Shown here: positions 1-4,683 of the stretch, one piece after another
Position numbering within the stretch: the first letter of the stretch is position 1
Layout of the letters: every line of letters begins with the position of its first letter
From: Brevundimonas sp. UBA7635
Lineage (GTDB): Bacteria; Pseudomonadota; Alphaproteobacteria; Caulobacterales; Caulobacteraceae
Reading direction: 5' to 3'
Assembly (NCBI GenBank): GCA_002483865.1
Contig: DLIT01000107.1
Span: forward strand, 10,916 to 18,326
DNA: 7,411 nucleotides
Position numbers and translations under genes: made by a program
Notes under the pieces: model-generated
What the model saw: the letters and a program-made list of their open reading frames with translations, nothing else
Database searches by the model: none
Told to the model about the DNA's origin: nothing

Positions 1-31
1 CCCCCCCCCCCCCCGCCACGCCCATGGCGGG
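1..31. repeat. Run of 14 C followed by a perfect 7-bp inverted repeat at the window edge
   Basis: Bases 1-14 are all C. The last three of these plus the next four (12-18, CCCGCCA) pair perfectly with 25-31 (TGGCGGG) around a 6-base loop. In the direction of the neighbouring genes this reads as a GC-rich hairpin that runs straight into a G tract. There is no T tract on either side, so it is not a standard intrinsic terminator. It sits 54 bases beyond the stop codon of the last gene. It may be a real slippery tract, or a poly-G sequencing artefact at a contig end. Confidence 0.6.
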
Positions 32-84
32 CAGATGGCCCCCTGACACTGGACCTGCCGTCGGGGACACCGGCCGCCCGGCCC

Positions 85-462
85 TCAGCCCAGGCGTTCT
101 TCGGGCACGCCGATCCGCCCGGCCAGGGTCCAGTTGCCCAGCGGCGTCAGGCGCGACCAGCTGCCAGCCGGCACCGTGACCCAAGTGCCCACGCCAGCCT
201 CGATAACCTCTACACGCGGCCCTGAAGAGAGGGTCACCTCGACCTGCAACGGGGCCCCCATATAGGCCGTCCAGATTTCCTCGCGGAGGATGGAGCGCCA
301 GTCGGCCATTTCGGCCGTGATCAGGCGATAGGCGCTGACCAGATCTGTCGGCTCAGCCAGGTCGCTTGTAGCCATGTTCTTGCCCCAGCCGCCGCCAGCC
401 AGCGGAGCAAGGGACAGCATCATGACCACGTCCTGTGCCGTGAAATCCTCTTCGCCACTCAT
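85..462 (-). CDS. Hypothetical protein, tryptophan-rich, downstream of pntB
   Basis: I do not recognise this 125-residue protein. It opens with an acidic stretch (MSGEEDF), followed by a short hydrophobic, glycine-rich segment at about 12-26 that is too short and too late for a convincing signal peptide. The middle (about 38-68) looks helical. The C-terminal half alternates beta-prone hydrophobic residues with Gly and Pro. Six tryptophans (26, 55, 64, 94, 102, 111) are unusual for this size and suggest a folded core. An in-frame stop lies two codons before the ATG, so 462 is the earliest possible start. The Shine-Dalgarno sequence is poor: GGGGC lies about 13 bases upstream. A later start at Met30, preceded by GGGGC, is possible. 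The gene begins 50 bases after the pntB stop on the same strand and could be the last gene of that operon. Its reality as a gene rests on length, strand and composition only. Confidence 0.55.
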   Translation of the reverse strand: MSGEEDFTAQDVVMMLSLAPLAGGGWGKNMATSDLAEPTDLVSAYRLITAEMADWRSILREEIWTAYMGAPLQVEVTLSSGPRVEVIEAGVGTWVTVPAGSWSRLTPLGNWTLAGRIGVPEERLG

Positions 463-512
463 GAATCATGCCAATGCCCCGGATTTGAAGCCTCGTCCAT
501 GACTCCGATGGG

Positions 513-1931
513 CTAGATGGCCTTGACGATGCCCTCGACCATCTTCTTGGCATCGGCGAACAGCATCATGGTGTTGTCGCGGAAGAAGAGCTCATTCTCG
601 ACCCCGGCATAGCCTGCCGCCATGCCGCGCTTGATGAACAGGACGGTACCCGACTTTTCGACGTCCAGTATGGGCATGCCAAAGATCGGGCTTTGCGGAT
701 CGGTCTTGGCCGCCGGATTGGTCACGTCATTGGCCCCGATGACAAAGGCCACATCGGCGCTTGAGAACTCGGAGTTGATGTCCTCCAGCTCGAACACCTC
801 GTCATAGGGCACATTGGCCTCGGCCAGCAGGACGTTCATATGGCCGGGCATCCGGCCCGCCACGGGGTGGATAGCGTATTTCACTTCGACCCCTTCTTCC
901 TTCAACTTGTCGGCCATTTCGCGCAGGGCGTGCTGGGCCTGGGCCACCGCCATGCCATAGCCGGGGACGATGATGACCTTGGAGGCATTCTTCATGATGA
1001 AGGCGGCATCCTCGGCCGAGCCCTGCTTGACCGGGCGGGTCTCGACGGCCCCGCCGCTACCCGCTGCCGCGGCATCCCCGCCAAAGCCACCGAGGATGAC
1101 ACTGACGAAGCTGCGGTTCATGCCCTTGCACATGATGTAGCTGAGGATGGCTCCCGACGAGCCGACCAGGGCTCCGGTGATGATAAGGGCGATGTTCTCC
1201 AGCGTGAAGCCCAGCGCCGCCGCTGCCCAGCCGGAATAGGAGTTCAGCATCGACACCACGACCGGCATGTCCGCCCCGCCGATCGGGATGATCAGGGTCG
1301 CGCCCAGTATGAGACTGAGGGCAAAAATACCCCAGAAGGCCCACACGGCCGAGCCGTCGGTGCCGATCAGGATGCCGATCAGGAAGACGAGGGCCAAGGC
1401 CAGGCCGATGTTGATCAAATGCCGCGCGGGCAGCAGGATCGGGGCCCCGCTCATATTGCCGTTCAGCTTGGCAAAGGCGATGACCGAACCAGTGAAGGTA
1501 ATGGCCCCGATGGCCACGCCCAGCGACAGCTCGATTAGCGACAGGGTCTTGATTCCGCCCTCGGGCGTCACAATCCCAAAGGCATCGGGGGCATAGACGG
1601 CCCCGACGGCCACAAGGCACGCTGCCATGCCGACAAGGGAGTGAAAGGCCGCCACAAGCTGCGGCATGGCGGTCATGGGAACGCGGTTGGCGATAACCGC
1701 ACCCGCCCCGCCGCCGACCAGTACGCCGCCCGCGATCAGGACCAGGGTCAGGGGATCAAGGGCACCGCTGGTACCAAGCGTCAGCAAGGTCACCCCGATG
1801 GCCAGAGCCATGCCGACCATGCCCAGGGTATTGCCCCTGCGGCTGGTCTCGGGACTGGAAAGCCCCCTGAGGGAGAGAATGAACAGAACGCCCGCGCCCA
1901 GATAGGCCAGTGCAGCAACGGAAGCGTTCAT
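513..1931 (-). CDS. pntB: NAD(P)+ transhydrogenase (Re/Si-specific) subunit beta, PntB
   Basis: Inner-membrane subunit of proton-translocating transhydrogenase. It supplies most of the membrane channel (domain II) and the NADP(H)-binding domain III, which faces the cytoplasm. The 472 residues match the family's usual length. Residues 1 to about 275 are mostly hydrophobic helices. They carry the conserved AFHSLVG at 95-101 (H97, equivalent to the E. coli channel His91), GGADMPV at 218-224 (D222) and MLNSYSGWAAA at 228-238 (N230). A hydrophilic linker at about 286-308 leads to domain III. There the NADP(H)-site motifs are GYGMAVAQAQ (324-333), AGRMPGHMNVLL (358-369), GANDVTNPAA (399-408) and KRGMAAGYAGVEN (434-446). 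No key residue seems lost. A GTG at 1934 directly precedes the ATG. I prefer the ATG because GGAGG lies 7 bases before it, against only 4 before the GTG. Two unrelated small genes separate it from pntAB. Confidence 0.97.
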   Translation of the reverse strand: MNASVAALAYLGAGVLFILSLRGLSSPETSRRGNTLGMVGMALAIGVTLLTLGTSGALDPLTLVLIAGGVLVGGGAGAVIANRVPMTAMPQLVAAFHSLVGMAACLVAVGAVYAPDAFGIVTPEGGIKTLSLIELSLGVAIGAITFTGSVIAFAKLNGNMSGAPILLPARHLINIGLALALVFLIGILIGTDGSAVWAFWGIFALSLILGATLIIPIGGADMPVVVSMLNSYSGWAAAALGFTLENIALIITGALVGSSGAILSYIMCKGMNRSFVSVILGGFGGDAAAAGSGGAVETRPVKQGSAEDAAFIMKNASKVIIVPGYGMAVAQAQHALREMADKLKEEGVEVKYAIHPVAGRMPGHMNVLLAEANVPYDEVFELEDINSEFSSADVAFVIGANDVTNPAAKTDPQSPIFGMPILDVEKSGTVLFIKRGMAAGYAGVENELFFRDNTMMLFADAKKMVEGIVKAI

Positions 1932-1934
1932 CAC

Positions 1935-1946
1935 AATCCCTCCCCC
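1935..1946 (-). promoter_or_regulatory. Strong ribosome binding site of pntB
   Basis: The coding strand reads GGGGGAGGGATT immediately before GTGATG. The GGAGG core is 7 bases from the ATG at 1931 and 4 from the GTG at 1934, which favours the ATG. The ten bases GGGAGGGATT also occur before pntAA (4228-4219) at the same distance from its start codon. Confidence 0.8.
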
Positions 1947-1972
1947 AGAGGTCTAGATGTCAGTGGCGGTAC

Positions 1973-2350
1973 TCAGAATACGTTGACGACCGCAGGCTTG
2001 GTCGGATCATTGGTGCCTGCCGACCTGGCTTCACCGTTCTTGACCACGGCGACGCCGACACCGCCGTTGCCCCCGGTTTTGGTAATGCGGCAGCTGCCGT
2101 TATCACCGGGCAGGCGGCCAGCCATGTTGCCAGCACCGGAATGGTTGATGCTGTTCAGTGGAATGCCCCGGATGGTCACCGGCGTGAACCGGCATTGCAC
2201 GATCCAACTGGCACCTTCCGGGGCCTGGACGGACCAGTGCAGGCCGCCATAGGGATTGTTGCCGACTTCAGGCTTGGCCTTTGCCAGGACCGGGGCCGAC
2301 AGAGCCACGGCAGCGGTCAGGGCCGCAGAAAAGATAAGGGTCGTCTTCAT
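1973..2350 (-). CDS. Small secreted protein of unknown function inside the pnt cluster
   Basis: I do not recognise the family. The 125-residue product has a clear Sec signal peptide: a Lys at position 3, a hydrophobic core at about 5-20 and an AXA-type site (VLA|KA or AKA|KP, residues 21-26). The mature protein would be about 100 residues. It has exactly two cysteines (C53 and C87), compatible with one periplasmic disulfide. It is rich in Gly and Asn, with repeated turns such as GNNPYGG, SGAGNM, GDNGS and TGGNGG. This suggests a small beta-rich fold. The ATG follows the stop of the upstream membrane-protein gene by 9 bases. Its weak AGAG ribosome site overlaps that stop codon, so translational coupling is likely. 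The pntB ATG lies 41 bases past its stop. The location implies co-expression with the transhydrogenase, but nothing in the sequence shows a direct role. Confidence 0.75.
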   Translation of the reverse strand: MKTTLIFSAALTAAVALSAPVLAKAKPEVGNNPYGGLHWSVQAPEGASWIVQCRFTPVTIRGIPLNSINHSGAGNMAGRLPGDNGSCRITKTGGNGGVGVAVVKNGEARSAGTNDPTKPAVVNVF

Positions 2351-2359
2351 TACTTTACT

Positions 2360-2653
2360 CTAGGATTTCAAACCTTGGGTTCGGGTCAGTCGCCACAGGG
2401 CCGCGGCAATGAACAGGGGTCCCATAATCAGAATGACCCAGTCCAGCACACCGGGACTCTGGGCCTGGATCACGATCCGGGTCATGACGGCCGCAAAGAC
2501 CAGCACCACCCCGCAGTCCTGAAATCTCAGCCGACGGATGGGCTCCTTGACGCGAACCCAGCTCCACAGCCACAGGCCCACTCCCAAACCGGTAGCAGCC
2601 CATGAGACATAGAAGGCAAAAAGATAGGGACTGAAAACCACGCGACTGTTCAC
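2360..2653 (-). CDS. Small three-helix membrane protein of unknown function inside the pnt cluster
   Basis: This 97-residue product is almost entirely membrane-embedded, with predicted helices at about 11-32, 47-64 and 70-87. The loop between helices 1 and 2 is strongly basic (RVKEPIRRLRF, 34-44), as is the C-terminus (WRLTRTQGLKS). The loop between helices 2 and 3 has no basic residue. The positive-inside rule therefore gives one consistent topology: N-terminus outside, basic loop and C-terminus in the cytoplasm. I do not recognise the family, and it lacks the PntAB and PntB motifs. The start is a GTG immediately preceded by an in-frame TGA, so no longer version exists. Only a weak GAG-type ribosome site is visible. 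It begins 62 bases after the pntAB stop, and the secreted-protein gene follows after 9 bases. That suggests the two small genes work as a pair. Confidence 0.7.
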   Translation of the reverse strand: MNSRVVFSPYLFAFYVSWAATGLGVGLWLWSWVRVKEPIRRLRFQDCGVVLVFAAVMTRIVIQAQSPGVLDWVILIMGPLFIAAALWRLTRTQGLKS

Positions 2654-2715
2654 TCAACTCAGGACTGACGGGTGCCAGCCACGACGACGCGCCAGCATAG
2701 CCCCGGCCGCGTCCA

Positions 2716-3033
2716 TCAGGAACGTACCTTCTTCTTGTACATGGCCAACATACGGCGAGTGACCATAAAGCCCCCAAAAATGTTTACGCTGGCCAGGGTC
2801 ACGGCGGCCACCCCGGCCCCCTTGGCGATCCAGGCATTGGAGCCGCTGACCTCGGCGCTCATGGCCGCTGCGGCAATAAGCCCGCCGACGATGATGACGC
2901 TGGAAATCGCATTGGTCACCGCCATCAACGGCGTGTGCAAGGCAGGCGTGACCGACCAGACCACATAATAGCCGACAAAGATGGCCAGGACGAAGATGGC
3001 CAGGCGAAAGACCGTGGGATCGACGTGTTCCAT
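2716..3033 (-). CDS. pntAB: NAD(P)+ transhydrogenase subunit alpha part 2, PntAB
   Basis: Membrane part of the split alpha subunit, corresponding to the C-terminal helices of the single-chain E. coli PntA. It has 105 residues and three predicted transmembrane helices, at about 9-31, 36-59 and 73-93. The family hallmark YYVVWSVTPALHTPLMAV (22-39) followed by TNAISSVIIVGG (40-51) is intact. The short tail (RRMLAMYKKKVRS) is basic and should lie in the cytoplasm. In this enzyme type PntAB anchors the soluble PntAA and packs against PntB to form the proton channel. The ATG lies 48 bases after the pntAA stop and has an AGAGGGG ribosome site about 10 bases upstream. An 11-base palindrome (GGCCTGAGGCC, 3044-3034) sits between that site and the ATG. 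The separate pntAA/pntAB arrangement is normal in alphaproteobacteria. Confidence 0.96.
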   Translation of the reverse strand: MEHVDPTVFRLAIFVLAIFVGYYVVWSVTPALHTPLMAVTNAISSVIIVGGLIAAAAMSAEVSGSNAWIAKGAGVAAVTLASVNIFGGFMVTRRMLAMYKKKVRS

Positions 3034-3081
3034 GGCCTCAGGCCCCTCTCTTCTGAAGCAACATCCGGTGAAGACCCCGGC

Positions 3082-4215
3082 TCATGGCTTGATCCCCTCG
3101 TGCACGATGGCTCCGCCATGGGTCACAACCGACGCTTTCAGGATCTCATCCTCCAGATCGAGGGCAAGTGTCCCATCCTTAACCAAAAGACCAATGAAGG
3201 CGACCAGATTGCGGGCATAGAGCGCGCTGGCATCCGCCGCGATCCGGCCCGGCAGATTGGTATGGCCGACAATCTGAATGCCATTGGCCGTGGTCACGAC
3301 CTCGCCCGGCCTTGCGCCCTCGACATTGCCGCCGGATTCGACGGCCAGGTCGACGATCACTGATCCGCGCTTCATCGTCGCCACCTGTTCGGCCGAGATC
3401 AGGCGCGGTGCTACTCGTCCGGGGATCAGGGCGGTGGTAATGACAATGTCCTGCTTCTTGATGTGTTCGCCGGTCAGGAGCGCCTGCTTGGCCTGGTATT
3501 CGGCGGACATGGGTTTGGCATATCCGCCCGCCGTCTGGGCATTTCTGAACTCTTCATCCTCGACCGCCAGGAACCTGGCCCCCAGACTTTCGACCTGCTC
3601 CTTGGTCGCGGGGCGAACGTCGGTCGCGGTGACCACCGCTCCCAGGCGCCGGGCCGTGGCGATGGCCTGAAGGCCGGCGACCCCGACCCCCATGACAAAG
3701 ACCTTGGCCGCGGCCACCGTGCCCGCTGCGGTCATCATCATCGGGAAGCCCTTGCCATAGGCATAGGCTGCCTCGATCACCGCGCGATAGCCCGCCAGGT
3801 TGGCCTGGGAGGACAGGACGTCCATGACCTGGGCCCGGGTGATGCGCGGCACAAATTCCATGGCAAAGGCGGTGACATCAGCCCCCGCCAGGGCAGCCAC
3901 CGTGTCTTTTTCCCGGTGGGCGTCCAGCATGGCCAAGACCACCGCCCCCGGTTTCAAACCGCTGATTTCCTGGGCGGTGGGACCGCGTACCTTGAGCACC
4001 ACATCGGCTCGTTCCACAGCCGTACGCGTATCCTTGGTAACCACGGCCCCGGCCTGAACATAGTCATCATCGGGGATGGCAGAGCCAAGGCCCGTTCCCG
4101 CCTCGACCGTCACCGTGGCACCCAGGGCAAGCAGCTTCTTAACCGTCTCAGGCGTGACGGCACAGCGCGGTTCGCCATCGCGGCGCTCGCGGGTTACGGC
4201 AATGGCAACAGCCAA
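3082..4215 (-). CDS. pntAA: NAD(P)+ transhydrogenase (Re/Si-specific) subunit alpha part 1, PntAA
   Basis: Soluble NAD(H)-binding domain I of the proton-translocating transhydrogenase. It presents NADH for hydride transfer to NADP+ on PntB. The 377 residues are close to the Rhodospirillum rubrum protein. The N-terminal half carries ERRDGEPRCAVTPE (10-23) and PRITRAQVMDVLSSQANLAGY (123-143). The latter contains the counterparts of R. rubrum Arg127, Gln132, Asp135 and Ser138 (here 124, 129, 132, 135). The Rossmann glycines are G176, G178 and G181, with D199 (R. rubrum Asp202) at the end of the second strand. The mobile loop has Y232 in GGYAKPM, the counterpart of Tyr235. I chose the TTG at 4215. 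It places the family's N-terminal strand (AVAIAVTRERR) at the start and has a strong GGGAGGG site 6 bases upstream. An in-frame ATG at 4299 would add 28 residues with no family counterpart and would read through the putative promoter. Confidence 0.96.
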   Translation of the reverse strand: MAVAIAVTRERRDGEPRCAVTPETVKKLLALGATVTVEAGTGLGSAIPDDDYVQAGAVVTKDTRTAVERADVVLKVRGPTAQEISGLKPGAVVLAMLDAHREKDTVAALAGADVTAFAMEFVPRITRAQVMDVLSSQANLAGYRAVIEAAYAYGKGFPMMMTAAGTVAAAKVFVMGVGVAGLQAIATARRLGAVVTATDVRPATKEQVESLGARFLAVEDEEFRNAQTAGGYAKPMSAEYQAKQALLTGEHIKKQDIVITTALIPGRVAPRLISAEQVATMKRGSVIVDLAVESGGNVEGARPGEVVTTANGIQIVGHTNLPGRIAADASALYARNLVAFIGLLVKDGTLALDLEDEILKASVVTHGGAIVHEGIKP

Positions 4216-4218
4216 GCG

Positions 4219-4230
4219 AATCCCTCCCTC
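4219..4230 (-). promoter_or_regulatory. Strong ribosome binding site that fixes the TTG start of pntAA
   Basis: The coding strand reads GAGGGAGGGATT, with the GGAGG core 7 bases before TTG at 4215. The spacing and ten bases (GGGAGGGATT) match the pntB site. This supports the rare TTG start over the upstream ATG at 4299. Confidence 0.8.
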
Positions 4231-4248
4231 TTGATCCAGGCAAACCAA

Positions 4249-4277
4249 GGTTAGGCTAAACGCGACGCGCCCGTCAA
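4249..4277 (-). promoter_or_regulatory. Putative promoter of the pnt operon
   Basis: On the minus strand TTGACGG (4277-4271) is followed after 14 bases by GCCTAACC (4256-4249). The -35 matches the Caulobacter consensus TTGACGS exactly. The -10 is only a partial match to GCTANAWC. It lies just after the upstream terminator and would give a 5' leader of roughly 30 bases before the TTG start, as expected for a new transcription unit. Confidence 0.5.
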
Positions 4278-4302
4278 AGCGCAAAGCTGGTGGGCGCATA
4301 GC

Positions 4303-4337
4303 AAAAAGCCCGCTGACCTGGGGCCAACGGGCTCTTT
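4303..4337 (-). terminator. Intrinsic terminator after oxidase subunit IV
   Basis: In the minus-strand RNA AGCCCGUUG (4333-4325) pairs with CAGCGGGCU (4315-4307) around a 9-base loop, giving a 9-bp stem with one G-U wobble. The U of the final GCU continues as UUUU (4306-4303). On the opposite strand the same position becomes a C-A mismatch and the flanking U run is only three bases. It should therefore work mainly for leftward transcription, separating the oxidase gene from the pnt cluster. Confidence 0.85.
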
Positions 4338-4355
4338 AATTCGACTGAACAGGGC

Positions 4356-4610
4356 CTAGTGTGCCGCGGCCTTTTTCTCGCGCAGGCTGACCACGCCGAT
4401 CACCGCCACGGCGGCGGCACCGACGACGGCACCCAGGAAGCCGGTGCCAGCGCAGAACCACAGCACCAGGAAGACCAGAAGGACCGAAATGGCCAAGGTG
4501 CACCACTTGGCGATCACCTTGAACACAGCCCAGGTCTTGGCCTGTTCCGAGATCTCCATCTGCCCGTGCACATGGTCATGGGCGGCATAGTCAGCGTGAG
4601 GGTCGGCCAT
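4356..4610 (-). CDS. aa3-type cytochrome c oxidase subunit IV (short alphaproteobacterial type)
   Basis: Small accessory subunit of the aa3 respiratory oxidase, which reduces oxygen and pumps protons at the inner membrane. From ATG 4610 it has 84 residues. A His/Asp-rich N-terminus comes first (MADPHADYAAHDHVHGQ). It is followed by the family signature region MEISEQAKTWAVFKVIAKW (18-36), then hydrophobic helices at about 37-54 and 57-76 and a basic tail (REKKAAAH). The arrangement fits the bacterial aa3 subunit IV family, although the second helix makes it longer than the minimal one-helix members. An in-frame ATG at 4670 would add 20 basic residues, but it falls inside the -35 box of the promoter described here. 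ATG 4610 has GGAAG 5 bases upstream and a likely leader of about 30 bases. The other oxidase subunits are not in the window, so this is a detached member. Confidence 0.85.
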   Translation of the reverse strand: MADPHADYAAHDHVHGQMEISEQAKTWAVFKVIAKWCTLAISVLLVFLVLWFCAGTGFLGAVVGAAAVAVIGVVSLREKKAAAH

Positions 4611-4615
4611 CAGGT

Positions 4616-4620
4616 CTTCC
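4616..4620 (-). promoter_or_regulatory. Ribosome binding site of oxidase subunit IV
   Basis: GGAAG on the coding strand lies 5 bases before the ATG at 4610. The alternative in-frame ATG at 4670 has no comparable site, so this supports the shorter protein. Confidence 0.65.
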
Positions 4621-4646
4621 GCAAAAGAGTCGAGATTTTGACGTGT

Positions 4647-4674
4647 CTTATAGCGACCGTGGCGCTTCACTCAA
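4647..4674 (-). promoter_or_regulatory. Promoter of oxidase subunit IV
   Basis: The coding strand has TTGAGT (4674-4669), a 16-base spacer and TATAAG (4652-4647). Read against the Caulobacter consensus, the -10 is GCTATAAG, seven of eight positions of GCTANAWC, with 13 bases between it and TTGAGTG. Transcription would begin near 4640. The promoter sits in the 73-base gap after the serine hydrolase gene and gives the oxidase gene its own start. Confidence 0.75.
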
Positions 4675-4683
4675 GACCTGGGT

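Larger units (their letters stand above)
4611..4680. repeat. 8-bp inverted repeat spanning the promoter and leader of oxidase subunit IV
   Basis: CAGGTCTT at 4611-4618 is the exact reverse complement of AAGACCTG at 4673-4680. On the coding strand the upstream arm ends in the first two bases of the -35 box. The downstream arm covers most of the ribosome site and ends at the ATG. Only transcripts that start upstream of the promoter would contain both arms. It may be chance. Confidence 0.45.

Noticed and set aside
60..84. GC-rich GGCC-GGGC-GGCC hairpin just after the stop at 85 as a terminator
   Set aside because: The stem is only 4 bp and no T run follows it.
840..1538. Long plus-strand open frame of 232 codons opposite pntB
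   Set aside because: It is antisense to a fully conserved pntB. Its product is a low-complexity mix of Gly, Arg, Asp and His typical of a GC-rich shadow frame.
2654..2715. Possible separate promoter or terminator between pntAB and the small membrane gene
   Set aside because: GCTATGCT gives only a weak -10 without a matching -35, and the GCCAG repeats there are direct, not inverted. Nothing convincing remains in these 62 bases.
3034..3044. Palindrome GGCCTGAGGCC before the pntAB start as an operator
   Set aside because: At 11 bases with a one-base centre it is common by chance in GC-rich DNA, and it sits between the ribosome site and the ATG inside an operon.
3463..4254. Plus-strand open frame of 263 codons opposite pntAA
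   Set aside because: A shadow of pntAA with the same biased composition, and no start signals of its own.
4216..4299. ATG at 4299 as the start of pntAA
   Set aside because: The extension does not match the family, lacks a ribosome site and runs through the putative promoter. TTG 4215 explains everything better.
4611..4670. ATG at 4670 as the start of oxidase subunit IV
   Set aside because: It lies inside the -35 box of a near-consensus promoter and adds basic residues foreign to the family.
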